DNA of 64,000 nucleotides from Clarkia xantiana subsp. parviflora (Eukaryota; Streptophyta; Magnoliopsida; Myrtales; Onagraceae), in the NCBI GenBank assembly GCA_036873135.1, contig JAPTYO010000001.1, positions 43,548,774 to 43,612,773 of the forward strand, in the 5' to 3' direction. The first letter of the stretch is position 1, and each line of letters opens with the position of its first letter. The notes beneath the pieces are model-generated. The model worked only from the letters and a program-made list of their open reading frames with translations. It did no database searches and was not told the origin of the DNA. Shown here piece by piece: positions 36,372 through 48,560 of this stretch. The translations under genes and the position numbers were made by a program.

Positions 36372-36821
36372 ACTGGAGTTTTATTTTCATTAACTTCTGT
36401 TGAATCACTCTGGTAAATAGTTAGTTGTATTTTGCCCCTAAAAAAATAGTTGTATAAAATCAAGTAATTAATAAACTGTTTACAGGACATAAGTATTTAT
36501 TACAAGTTACAACAGGAACATATAGTCCCGACTTCGTGTTATATTATATCGACATTATTTTATGGGACGAGCAAGAAATGCGTGACAACTTATTTAGCGG
36601 ACCCAACTAGTTACCAACTCATGGATCATGCATATTCCATTCCCATCTTAAATCAAATGACCAACTTGCATTTCTCTTATTAAAAAAATATAAATAAATT
36701 AAAGAGCGGTGATAGCCATTCCGAAAATCGGAAGGCAAACAGTCCGAGTTGTTTTTGAATGGCAGCCAAGTAATTATTGGCAACAATAAGGGCATTCTCA
36801 ATTAAAGAGAGAAGTCGGAAT

Positions 36822-36850
36822 ATTAACATTCCGACTGTCGGAATGTTAAT
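36822..36850. repeat. 29-bp inverted repeat with 1-nt centre
   Basis: ATTAACATTCCGAC and its exact complement are separated by one T. It is surrounded by single TCCGA/TCGGA motifs over 300 bp. Confidence 0.85.
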
Positions 36851-38178
36851 CATTTCCGTAAATTAAAACATAGGAAAGTGATAAATGATACAACAGTCAC
36901 AATTCGAGATGTTCCGATGGTAAGACAGACAGTGGTATCGTGTGTAAATCAAATGTTAGCAACTTCCGGAGCATATTAATTGCTACTCACACTCGGAATA
37001 TCTCAGAATGTGACAATAGAATCTTGCATCCTTTATTCAATAAATAAATAGACGCATACATATAAAAACATCTCTTATTGTTTTATTTAAATCATATTAG
37101 AAAGCAACATACGTATTAATCTACCATGTAAGTTATATTAGTCAATATTACTTATTTATTCAGACATGTAGTATTTAATTACTTATATTTCAAAATATTG
37201 CTATTTGTATATACAAAGTCAGAAATTCTGTTAAGGGCCAAAGTTTGTAAGGAAACATAAGTACTATAAAAAAAAAAAAAATAGGGAGATAACTATAAGA
37301 TTTCAAATGATTACAATGACAATAATTATATATATTTTTTTTATAAAAATTGTACATTACAAAAATTTGATACCCATTATACTTAAGTCCCTGCCTATTT
37401 GGTTGTATTAAATTTTGGTACCAAATAGAAAAATAAGGTGACGGATAAAAAAAGTAATGTGATATTTGTTTTTCGTGTTTTTCATCAACATGTTTTTTTT
37501 TCCTATCATGTTGTTAAAAAAAATTGTTGCAAAAATTGAATCTAGGAGCTGCTTATTCCAGTATTTTATAACTTGCATCCCCTAGTGCATACATATTTTA
37601 CAGGGTTTAAAACGAAATCGAGTCTATTCCAATCTAATTTCTGAGTCATTATTAATTCAGGAAATAGAAAGAATTATAAAATTCAAAAAAGAGAAAATTA
37701 AGATGGGCCTAATTTAACGGTAAAAAAAATATATGTTGAAATAAAATCGAACTTTATACTCGGTGACACAATAATTATGTAGAAAGAAATAGTGAATCAT
37801 TTCATTTCAGCCAAGCCCCCAAAAATAAATAAATATAAACGTAATTTCTACCATGACAACGACGGTTAGTGAAATTAATGTAACGGAGGCAAATACACAT
37901 GGAAATGGCTGGCAAAACCAGACACTATGAATCTATACAGAAGATCAAGCAGCAGCTCAGAAAACAACAGCTTATAAAACTCTCACCATCTAACCCAAAA
38001 AAATTCAAACAAATTTTGCTACCAAGAGGAAATCAATTAGCATATACAAACCAACATCTTCCCATCCCCCCATAAGTGTAAAATCCCACTTCCTCTTGTT
38101 CGCCTTATCATCTCTTGCCCGATCGATCCAGTACACGCAATAGAATCGCCTCCCACCTTCCTAATTTATGGAAACTGA

Positions 38179-41100
38179 CTAAGAATTTTCGAGCAACCTC
38201 GCTTGCAGAATCTGCCCGAGCTTCTCGTAAAGTGTTTGCTGCTCCTCGAAACTTATCATCATTATCTGCAAAGGTTTCAAATTATAAGTTATTTAAGGAA
38301 GTGCCTTGGGGTTTGGGTTGGTTTAGTGCTAGAGAAATAGTGTGATTATTACCTGCTCCAGGATTATCTCGATCGGGAAACTCTGGGGCACCACAAATGA
38401 CTGATGATAGATGTATGCAAACACTGCCATCACCATCTACATTGAGGTGAATGCAAAAACAATCTAATCAGTAACATTATATATATGCATATTCGAGATG
38501 CATGAAACACAGATTAATTGATGCCTATCAGAGAGAAGAGGGAGCAAGAGACTAATGTAATGTCCCATTTTACTTCTTTGCAGGTAGAGGTGGATAATCA
38601 ACAGGGAAGATTATGATGCTTTATTGGAATGTACAACGTATAAGGATTCAGGGAAAAAAAATCAATTTCCTTTGATTGTTTTATGCTCTATCTATTATAA
38701 CAATTGTCCTAGTTATAAGTTAATGACTTAAATACTGTTTCAGTATCTGCATTTGCATTTCCTTTTTAAACAGGACATGAAAACATACTAGATCATTTGA
38801 CTGAAGAACAACAAAATTAGGAAAATTAATCAGCTCAAGCTAAGGGACTACTACAAAGTCATGGTAAGAAAAAAAAAGTCACCTGGCAATCCATTCTATC
38901 AGTTATTCCTCCATGTCCCGGGATGCTATCGCCGAAATCCTGTTGAACAAAATGAACAAGAATATCAATCCAGCAGCTTGTTATGGTTTCGTGAATTGAA
39001 TTAGTCACAGCACAAACCTTGATCTTGAAAGCTCTTTTGAAACCACTAGCGAAGAAGCCTCCAAAAGGTGCAATGATTGATGCAAACAAACCTAGAGACA
39101 GCACATGCCACTGTACGGGAAGAACAGTAATCTCTTTCCAAGGGAACTGCGCTATGATGAGCAAGCAATGAGAATATACCTCAGCTATGAAAAGCTTTCC
39201 TCTTTTTTGTATATCTTGCAAACTCTTGGTGCCTTAATAGTGATATTATAACCTTTTACAATTCAATATATATATATATATACAATTCAATATATATATA
39301 TATCAGATGCTTCACTTAAGATAATTGCTAGATGGCCAATGTATCTTGCTTAACCAAAATCTTATTACTTGGAGAGCTGTAGAAGTATGTTCTCAATTAT
39401 TTGATCTCCCAGCTTTAGTTCCTAGCTTGATATCTAGCTCTTTGACCATTGATAGTTTTTTTACTAGATATCCGGTACTACTACAATTAGCTATGGTCAC
39501 AAAATGTTCAGATCAGAATGAAAACAGATTCACTGTGGAACAATTCACTGTACTCACCCAGCTAGGAACCAATGGCTTGATAGAGTAATAATCTGGCTTG
39601 AACAGTGGACCGGGATCACACTGAAGCCAACTCGTGGATAGATCCTGCAAATACAGCTTGTTAATGTGTTCTGCATATTTTTCATACAAATGGATGTACA
39701 GTGTATTATATTTTTCATACAAATGGATGACAGTGCATTACCTTCCTTGGGCATGTAAACCATGGAGAACGACCTAAAACATTTGCCAGCTGCAAAACAC
39801 AACTTCCATCATTTCATATTAAACTACTGATATATAGCAATCAAGGATAGAAATGCAATACATTTTTGACAGAGAGAAAAAGATAGATACATGGTCAGAG
39901 AGAAGGAGAAACATAGTTGCAAGGACGGGGATGTTGCTAGAGACGTAGGCAAATAAAATGAATGATAGGAAGGCATCATTTGTTCCAGTTATCAAAGCAT
40001 CGAGTAGTAATGGCAAGAGTCAAATGCCGGACAGGAGGACGTGATATCATTTAATCAACAAAATTGGAAAGATAAACTTCAAGAATCTAGTAACATTAAT
40101 GTATTGGTACCGTCCCAATCATAGAGAATAGCGATAATCTACATGGAAAGCAGACACAAAGGACAAATATATTGCCCAGTTAATCTAGTACCATGAACTT
40201 TTCCCCTGCCTCCACTCGATAAATCATGGGCTTAATTAAAAACTCGATGTTTGTTTTTTTTCAGTTAATCAGATAGTTCACAGTGTACTCACCCAAAAGG
40301 CGGAGATAATAGTTGTGAATGATGCTCCAATAAATCCCTCCCAAGTTTTCTTAGGAGACAACTTGATCAATGGCGTTTTTCCAAAAAAGAAACCAAAGAT
40401 ATAAGCAGCAATATCATTTATCACTATCAGACTTGCTGGAAGAAGAAACCTGCATCAAGGTGAATCGAGGCATTGGTTATAATAACAATATGAGTGTTAC
40501 ATTCTCTACTAAACAAGAACATTTTAACAGAATGTCGTTTCCAAAATTGCCTTTAAGGAAGATATTATATCTCCACAGGCACATCACATTTCATACTGGA
40601 GGCAAAAGCAGCATGACACTGAACTTTCCCAAATCAAGATGTGGATGTAGAAGTTAGAGAAAGATATTCTAAAGACACTCCTTCCGTGATCTACTCAAGC
40701 ATATCATAAACAATATATTCCTCAAGGAAGTCGGATTACCAGAAGATTCCCTCGAAGATGCTGGCCACAGTAAATGAGGATTGTGCAAATACAACAATCA
40801 AGATCATATGTGTCCAAGCATACTGTCCAAACTGATACTTGTACATCTTCTTCTTCAATGTGAGAATGAACCACACAAAACCTGGGTGCGAGAATAAGAA
40901 CAAAAATAATAAGCCTCCGTGGAATTAGAAAGCTCTATGGCCAAAACACTCATAAAAGAAATTCACTATCCTACTGCATCATTAGTATTACCAGAGAAGA
41001 GAGATAGGGGAGAGAGAAGTTATCAACAATAAGTTCCCGAATCTATAGAGATTCCAGAAACAATGAAGAAAATAACCAGCAAAGGCATGTGCATATGATA

Positions 41101-41791
41101 TGTTAGTGTTGCTTTAAGCATTTCACATAAGGTAGAATATGTAACAGGAGTTGCTGCAAAATTATGAATTTGAGCAGAACCTACCTGCAATGTACAAGAA
41201 ATAGCAGACAACTGTATGATACTTGATCAATGTGCTCACGAGCTGATATAGAACCTTGTCTGACGTTACAGTATTAACGAGCCGTGGACTGAGTATACGC
41301 CCATAAACAAACAACATCGCTGTGAAGAAAAAGTGCCTGTAAAATGGAAGAAAGAGGTGTTAGTATTTAAGGAGAACAACCCATAAATGAGAATACATCT
41401 CACCAGTTCAGCATTCTAAATCCCGGCAGGCGTCGCTCTTCATGAGCCCTCCTCAACAAATTGAAAAGCTCTCTCGCCATATAGATTTGGATGACCACAA
41501 CCATGGCTGTAATGTAGAGGTGACCCATGTAGATAATCAATATAAAACCTCCAATCATCCATATGGTCGAGTATGTCCGTATCATCATTGACTGATACTT
41601 GGTCCGATCATCAACAAGTAAATCAGTAGGATCAGGAAGAACCTAATGAAACCAGTACAAGAGGAAGAGATCAGAGAAATCTTGGCTTCAAAATTATCTT
41701 AAAAATATTTCCACCTACAAACCTCTTGTGACCGTCTACGATGCCGAAGACGAGGTGTCTGTGGGGCACTGCCACTATTCTCCTTCTGCAT
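38179..41791 (-). CDS. CDS1: Phosphatidate cytidylyltransferase (CDP-diacylglycerol synthase)
   Basis: Integral ER membrane enzyme that makes CDP-diacylglycerol from phosphatidate and CTP for phosphatidylinositol and phosphatidylglycerol synthesis. Eleven coding exons: 41723-41791, 41404-41642, 41185-41336, 40740-40881, 40293-40449, 39742-39789, 39558-39644, 39018-39146, 38883-38939, 38353-38436, 38179-38265; 1251 nt, 416 residues, close to the roughly 420 of the Arabidopsis CDS1 type. The CTP-transferase signature S-x-F-K-R-x4-K-D-x2-D-x-I-P-x-H-G-G-x2-D-R-x-D is complete across the exon 8/9 junction ([27 protein letters not shown]). Multiple hydrophobic helices and the cytosolic arginine-rich N-terminus ([10 protein letters not shown]) fit the family. 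All exon joins are in phase. The leader continues upstream with introns. The plastidial paralogues lack this N-terminus, so I favour the ER form. Confidence 0.96.
39674..39741. repeat. Short tandem duplication in a CDS1 intron
   Basis: A block with ATTTTTCATACAAATGGATG followed by ACAGTG occurs twice in tandem, 36 bp apart, just before the donor of exon 6 on the minus strand. It leaves the splice site intact. Confidence 0.8.
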
Positions 41792-42800
41792 GGCTTTATA
41801 CTTGTCTTTTCACTTAGTGTGACAAAAAGCAAAACCTGGATTAGAGAGCAACCACCATAAAAATTGGTCGCAGAAGCAAAACAGAACGGTAGCAACAAAC
41901 GCAACGCCAGGAAACCATTTAAGTTGCTCGGAAACAGAAATCAGAATGCACTCTCCTTATTATAAACTAGCACAATTGCAGCTACAAGCCTATATCGAAG
42001 GGAGAATTGAACTTTGGAGTATCAGAGAACACTGTGGTCTTCTAATAGACTTAAAACTTGTCTCGTTCTACAGATCTTCTTCCAACCTTTACCCCTAATA
42101 AGTAGTAACAACGTAGCATGATAAGTATGCTAAAACTTGATACTAGTAACAACATTAATCTTCACAATGGACCAGACTTCATCTCAGCACACAAAGACAA
42201 TGGAAGCTACTGGTAGACCAAGCCAATCATCCCAGACCCTCTTTTTCTCTTCCCTGCAAATTCTTTTATCAAGTTTGCAGCCGATAGCATTCAAGACATC
42301 AATGGCAAATACAAATCATCCACTCCAACTTGAAAAAGAAATCAAGAAATGAATCAACAATCTCAAATAAACAGCACTGAATCGTTGACAAAGTAAGTTC
42401 AGCACACAAAGATAGCAATAGTTGCTTATATCGGAATCAAGAACTTCCAGGGTAGAGTACAAGCTAACAGGTTAAGAGAATAATAGTAGAAACGAATACA
42501 AATTCAATCGAAAGGGTAGTAGCAATAAATGCATCAGGAAATAGTAAACAGTAGCAGTCTTCCGCGAACAAAGGCCACAAATCGGGAACCTAGAAATCAA
42601 TTGGAAAGAAAAATCAGGGGAAGCAGATACACGTAGAAAGAGGAGATTGGAACCTGTTTAGGGCTTGAGATTGTGGAAGTTGGAGATCAATACCACCAGA
42701 GTGGAGAATGGAGACGAACAAGTGCAGAGAGGCGAATAATACCAGCGAATAACAGATGTACAAGAAATCAAGAACCAAAGCTTTTTAGCGAAGGGACGGA
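41792..42800 (-). other. 5' leader region of the CDP-diacylglycerol synthase gene
   Basis: A minus-strand donor (CCTAAACAG/GTTCCAAT, near 42654) suggests a leader exon in about 42655-42790 and at least one leader intron before the ATG. No separate gene is seen. Confidence 0.45.
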
Positions 42801-43094
42801 AAGCGTAAGTGATTAAAACGACAAATTAAATTATATTTTTTTAAGAATATTTCTCACTTGAAGGATAACCGCTGGTGGCCCCCGTTAGTCACCGTTAAGA
42901 AAGATTCTCTTTTTTTTTTAATGGCTTATTATTATTTAAAAAGAAAGAAACTCAATTTGAGTGTTTTTGTAAACAAAAAATTACTTTGTAAATGTAGTAA
43001 AGTTTAAACTATGTTAATTTTTTTTTATATTAATAAAAAGTGATGAAAACTGAACATATAACATCTATATAATGTATTTTCACATAAGCTATGT

Positions 43095-44760
43095 TGATTG
43101 ATGGATATACACCTAATTAGACATCACTTAGGCTCGACTAGGTCGCCCCGTCGACCCCGAACACGGTTGGAGTGACCGAAACCCAAAGATAAGCGCTGGT
43201 CCACCTAGGAGGTCTTCAACCGGACGGAGCGACCTCCGACGGGACTAGTCCAGTCAAATCCCTCCGACCGGACTCGGAAGGACCTGACTAATCCGGTCGA
43301 AGGGGGTCGACGCGTCCCTGCGTCCGGCCCCGATGCCCGGGTGACCACCACCTGTTCTACGTGCACGATAGTTACTTCGTCCCGTATAGAATATCAAGCG
43401 GACCCCACCAATATTGTGGGGCCCTCCGATGCCAATATCACAATCCCTATAAATAAGGCCTCATATCTCTCATTTACAACTTGATCTCACTTGAATGCTC
43501 TGACCTCTCTCTAGAACTTAATTTCTCTAGAACCGAATACTCATTTTAGCATCGTAGAGGGTTCGCCGGACACCCCCGGCTTACCCCTTGTGCAGGTAAG
43601 AGAGAGGAGGAACGAGAATAGCAGAATACGAGCAAGACGAGGGATCCTGACTCGAGAATACCGCCAAGATCGGAACCTCAACGAGCTTGATCCATCATTG
43701 ACGTCGTCTGCACGATTCGAATAAAAAGCCATTGCTTGAAGTCAGAAATTAAATGGCTAACACGTATTTCATCCATGGATGTTTAGGGGCTGGAAGAGAA
43801 TCACCTGATGCACGGGATGCATACGTCTCTCGAGTAGAAGATGACAAAATCCAATGCATGGACACAATGCAATCGATGGAGGGTGTAATCCAACTTTCTA
43901 AGAAAGATATGGAACATGTAATATATCTACATATAGATGCGTTAGTCATCACCATGGAGACCGACAATACGAACGTCAGAAGAGTATTGGTAGATGGAGG
44001 TAGTTCATCAAACATCATCACCACATAGGTAATTGAAGCATTGGGAAAAAGAAACAAGATATAAAATCAGTGCACTCCTCACTAGTAGATTTCGCAGGAG
44101 AGACAACCTACCCAGTAGGAACAATCACTTTACCAGTGACATTAGGAACAGGGCAAAACAAGCTTTGTATTGAAGCAACTTTCCTAATAGTGGAATGCCT
44201 AGAGATGTACAATGGTATTTTGGGACTAACCGCAGTCAACAAGTAAGGGATAGTCTCCATCAGCAGTCCATCAGAAAATGAAATTTCTAATTGCCAAAAT
44301 GGTAGGAAAAGTATTGGGAGATCAACAAATGGCAAAAAAAAGTGTTACACTATGAAACTGCAACCAAAAACCTCGACAATCAAAGAGAATCAACTATCAA
44401 TAGATACAGACCCAAGAGACAAATATGGTCGCCCCTCACTAATGGGAGAACTTCGAGAGGTACACATTGACGACCTGGAAAGAAAGGTAAGAATATGAGT
44501 TTCGTTGTCAAAAGAGGAAGTTGCGGCCATGACAACGCTCCTGAAGGAGTACAAAAATTTGTTCGCGTGGTCACCAAGTGACATGCCAATAATAAGTGAA
44601 GACATAATTTCTCACAAGATGAACATCAGCCCGTCAAAATGACCAATAACCCAGAAGATAAGTCCGATAGGCAGCAATAAAAAAGTGACCATCCGAGAAG
44701 AGGTGGGAAAGTTGATAAAAGCAGGCTTCATTAAGGAGAGTAGATACCAGACGTGATCCA
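43095..44760 (+). mobile_element. Decayed Ty3/gypsy (Tat-like) retrotransposon fragment
   Basis: 43095-43700 looks like an LTR: a GC-rich start, TATAAATAAGG at 43449, then transcribed leader. TTGACGTCGTCTGCACGATTC (near 43700) resembles the start of Tat-type internal regions. Almost at once follow protease homology (VRRVLVDGGSSSNII, 43975-44020, with an Asp-Gly-Gly-Ser-Ser active site), a YPVGTITLPVTLGT block in a shifted frame (44110) and the linker before reverse transcriptase (KNLFAWSPSDMP near 44555). Gag has been deleted, several frameshifts and stops interrupt the rest, and it ends before the catalytic reverse transcriptase motifs. No second LTR is visible. It is inactive. Confidence 0.7.
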
Positions 44761-44769
44761 TCATATGTT

Positions 44770-45390
44770 ATGAGAACAAGCATGATCTGAGTTTTATATG
44801 CGCGGTTTCTATAAATTTTAATATAAAAATTAATGTAGTTTTCACTTTGCTAAGTTTAGTAAAGTTAAGTTTGTTTGTTACGAAGGAAAAAATCTGCTGA
44901 TTTTTACAAAATACTCAAAGTTGAGAATCTTTTGGTAATTAACCATCTTTAACTATCGAATTAATTGAAGTTTGGACACTCATACAATCGCTGATCGAAA
45001 TTCTTTTAGATAATTTGTTAGATCTAATGTTTTGTTTGTATAAAAATAAACTTGTCAAATACACAGTCTAACTTAAATGTAATTGGATATCTGGTTTGCA
45101 TATAAGTACATAAAAATTAAAACAGGCCAAAATTACCTCAATCAATTAGGCATTTATAAGCATCCACGTGACATAAATTACTAAGTTCTAAACATGAAAA
45201 TGAAAAGTATGTCAATAACCCATATTTTGTAAGAGATTTCGTCATTTTAACTAAGTTTTTTTTTTTTGGATTTTATTTAATCGCGTACTAGTAGTATAAT
45301 ACTCTTTATATTAGACGTAATATATAACACAACCAGCATCATCTGGAAATTTAATAATTAACCTTAGTCTTTTAGGTTAGTTACAGCTTA
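44770..45390. other. AT-rich intergenic DNA
   Basis: Nothing recognised. Confidence 0.4.
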
Positions 45391-45405
45391 CCCCTAACCT
45401 ATCAC

Positions 45406-45661
45406 TAGGGCTAGCAATTCGGGTTCGGTACGATGGACCGACACGAAAATTACGGGTTTGGGTTTGATATTACTGACACGGTACGACACGATAACATGAT
45501 ATTTTAAACTAAAATGGTTTAATATTAATTTTTTTATTCAATTTACTATAGGTTTTTTGTACCGATTTTTCATGTTGGGCCGTGTTCGAGCTGACCCCCA
45601 TAACACAACACGATCCTTATACAACACAAACCCGCACGGTCCGCACGAATCGCCGGCCCTA
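45406..45661. mobile_element. hAT-like miniature element (256 bp)
   Basis: CCTATCAC is duplicated exactly at 45398-45405 and 45662-45669. The termini are TAGGGCTAGCAATTCG and the complement TAGGGCCGGCGATTCG. CACGA/TCGTG and CGGTACGA blocks lie subterminally. Related by its ends to the outer element at 11229-12436. Confidence 0.9.
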
Positions 45662-46136
45662 CCTATCACCGTATTGATATTTCTTGGTTATTAATTACAG
45701 CTTCCCCTTCTTATCATATTGATGATATTAACCCTCGTCTTTTTGGTTATAAATTACAGCTTCCCCAACTTAAGTCAATTGTCAAAGCAGTGAAAGATGG
45801 CCCAAATCTTTAGCTCACGAGCCCATCCCTAGTTTTTTGGGCCACACAATTCACTTTTATTGTATCTGGGCTGGGTTTAATCCATTTTACTATAGATTTG
45901 TGGGCTGCAGAATTGCACGTGACCACAATGTCCAGTACTAGATAAAGCTTGGAATTATAGAGCTTCGGAATGAAAAAAAAAAAAATTATTAGCAGCATTT
46001 TACGGATTCAAATCAACTACCAACTTTTTTTGTTCTTTTTTTTTTTGGCCAAAACAAATCAACTACCCACTCTTTCTGCTATTTAAGGCGTGTTTGGTTC
46101 GAGAAATAGGTATAAGAAATATGGAATCAGTACGAT

Positions 46137-46578
46137 TAGGGATGGAAAAAAACCGGTCCGGCCGGACCGGACCGGAACTGGATCGGACCGGACCGTTTGG
46201 AACCGGTCCATACTGGACCGGTTCCAAACAGACTAGGTTTTGCAAGTGGAAACCGAGCCAAGAAACGTTTGTATACTTCTGATGGAACCGGTTTTAAACT
46301 GGACCGGACTGGTTTGGACCGATTTTTTTTTACCCTGACTGGTTTTGGACTGGTTTTTTATTTTTTATTTTTAGTGTAAATCTATAAATAAAAATGGGTC
46401 GGACCGGTTCCGAACCGAACTGGTCTGCTTTTTATAAAACAGTCCAGAACTGGTCCAGAAACGGTCCAGATTTTGTTGGTCCACATCTAATTCAGTTCGG
46501 ACCGGACCGGACTAATTAAACTAGTTCCGGTCCGGTCCAGAATCGGTCCAGGCCGGACCGGTCCAATGCCCATCCCTA
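46137..46578. mobile_element. hAT-like miniature element (442 bp)
   Basis: AGTACGAT is duplicated exactly at 46129-46136 and 46579-46586. The ends are TAGGGATGG and CCATCCCTA-type inverted repeats (right end GCCCATCCCTA). The inside is filled with CCGGACCGG and AACCGGTCC blocks that are complementary between halves. Confidence 0.9.
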
Positions 46579-46734
46579 AGTACGATAATATTTAGTTACT
46601 TAAGTGCATGGAACAAGGATTCGTAATTCCTAAATTTAAGGGAATAGTCAATCACAGCCTAATCTCCAAGAATACCCATTCCAATTTCTGCAGGAATTGA
46701 AAATTGAATATAAAGACAGATTTAACCTCACCTC

Positions 46735-46960
46735 TGGCCCGCCACCTGCCCTCCGACCGTCCGTCTGCCGCCGCCGCCTGCCTGCCGCCGCCCTCTGACC
46801 GCCCGCCCGCCGCCACCCTCCGACCGCCCGCCCGCCGCCACCCTCCGACCGCTCGCCCGCCGCCCTTCGACTGCCCGCCGTACTCCGACCGCCATCCTCC
46901 GATCGCCGCCCTCCGGCCGTCCATCCTCAACCGCTCGCCTGCTAGCTTCCATTGTCGCCT
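46735..46960. repeat. CCG-rich minisatellite
   Basis: Repeats of CCGCCCGCCGCCACCCTCCGA type, about 20-24 bp per unit with point variation, over roughly 220 bp. They give alternating Arg/Pro and Gly/Arg frames on the two strands; these are not genes. Confidence 0.85.
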
Positions 46961-47286
46961 TTCTCCCGTCGCCGCTCGTTGTTGCCTCTTTTTCCGAATT
47001 TTTCAAGTTTAATATTGTTAATTTGGTTTAAATATATAGCAAAATGGTATATATGTCAATTTAGGCATATTCTGTTCATTTACTTATAACATTTTACCAA
47101 CCAAACATTGTATTTGGAATTATCATTCCATATTCCCCATGTCAACCAAACAACATCATATTAATACTACGTATTCCTTATTCCCTTATTCGTTATTTTT
47201 TTATTCCCTATTAATATTTTTCTTATAGGTACACCAATCTTAATAGGATTTTAGAAAAAAAAATTATAAAATTAATTACACTTAGA

Positions 47287-48082
47287 TAGGGATGGCAACG
47301 GTTATGGGTTTTACCCGCCCCGTGGATAAAGCACACCACATTTCACTGCGGATATCCGCACCACGGATCCGCTGAGCTAATACAGATATTTGAAATATAT
47401 CAACGTGGATATGGATTAATACGGGTTGATCCATATAAACCGCGGATCTCCATACTTTAACTAAAATCAATCAAAACAGTACTTCGATTGGCTATGATTC
47501 AGATTGGCCACTTCCACGAATCCAACCGGCCATCGCCACTAATTCGACCGACCACCACCACGACTCCGGCCGGCCACCACCACCATTCCGACGACCACCG
47601 CCCTAATCTGACTACCACCATCACGACTCTGGCCGACCACCGTCCAACTCCGGCGACCACCACCACAACTCCGGTGACCATCATCACAACTCAGATCGAC
47701 CACAACTCAACTCCAGCGATCACCACCACAATTCCGGCCGACCACCGCTCAACTCCGACAACCACCACCCTACTTCAGCGGGCCACCACCCTACTCCGGC
47801 GATCACCACCACAAGTCCGGCCGACCCATCGCTCAACTCTAACAACCACCACCCTACTCCGACGAGCCACCACCCAACTCCGGCCTACCACCACCCCAAC
47901 TCCGGACGGCCACCGCCGATTTCGTTGATACAATACGGTGCGGTGCGGGTAACCTTATTGTGTCGCGGTGTGGATACGGGTGATCCACAAAATTTTACAC
48001 GGATATGGATTACACAAAAAATATGCGGTGCGGATATGGATGTGGATTAAAACTGCGGGTTTTTTTACCCATTACCATCCTA
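47287..48082. mobile_element. hAT-like element with GC-rich triplet-repeat core (796 bp)
   Basis: CACTTAGA (47279-47286) and CACTCAGA (48083-48090) differ at one of 8 positions. The left end TAGGGATGGCAACGG is the same terminal motif as the inner element at 11392; the right end is ATTACCATCCTA. The core (47510-47925) consists of units like AACTCCGGCGACCACCACCA, read as a Thr/Pro/His-rich frame of 146 residues that I treat as repeat and not gene. Confidence 0.85.
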
Positions 48083-48090
48083 CACTCAGA

Positions 48091-48560
48091 ACACGTGTTA
48101 AAATATTAACAATAAAGCGAGATATGGGGCACAAAGAATGGGTCATGTGATCTGAATCTGCATTTTACCTACGAAATGATCCATATGAGTGTAATTGAAT
48201 ATTTATTTTAGCTTTGGATTAAACATGTTATATTTATATATCTCTTAGTGCGGGTTATTTCATCGATAGCATTTTACCCGATGAATTGATTCACGTAATT
48301 TGTATAACAATAATTTTGGATGAATAATTGAAAAAAATATCAATTAACATAGTATTAAAACATACTAACATTTTAAAAATGATGATGACAAACTGTCTTT
48401 TAAAAACTTATTGTACGTGCGACGTACTTTATTTTTTCTAAATTATTAACTCAATTTTTAATGGCGGGGTTGGAGATTCCAGCACACTACCTACCTTATA
48501 CCTTCGCGGTAAAATTCCAAGAAGTGAAGCTAAACCCATCCTAATGGCCAGAACGGCAGA
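48091..48560. other. AT-rich intergenic DNA
   Basis: Nothing recognised. The promoter and untranslated leader of the receptor kinase probably begin near 48480-48640. Confidence 0.4.

Larger units (their letters stand above)
36160..38170. other. AT-rich intergenic DNA
   Basis: No gene is recognised. It holds an (AAT/ATT)n trinucleotide run (36329-36371) and a cluster of TCCGA/TCGGA motifs (36710-37000), including an exact inverted repeat at 36822-36850. The last part (from about 37900) is likely 3' UTR of the CDP-diacylglycerol synthase gene. Confidence 0.45.
46087..47155. mobile_element. Larger inverted-repeat element hosting a hAT insertion
   Basis: GTGTTTGGTT near 46091 and AACCAAACAACATC near 47144 are inverted, followed inwards by complementary GGAAT/ATTCC-rich tracts. 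The interior holds the hAT-like element 46137-46578 and a CCG-rich minisatellite. I could not define a target duplication, so the class (Tourist-like or Mutator-like) is open. Confidence 0.45.

Noticed and set aside
39820..40016. Short hydrophobic minus-strand frame in a CDP-diacylglycerol synthase intron, possibly an extra exon
   Set aside because: The exons on either side join in phase and in the conserved order (ISAFW then LANVLG) without it.
46652..47012. Arg/Gly-rich and Pro/Arg-rich frames near 90-100 residues
   Set aside because: Translation of a CCG minisatellite; all phases of the repeat are open.
47488..47928. 146-residue Thr/His/Pro-rich frame
   Set aside because: Triplet-like repeat core of a hAT-like element with target duplication on both sides; not a protein family I know.
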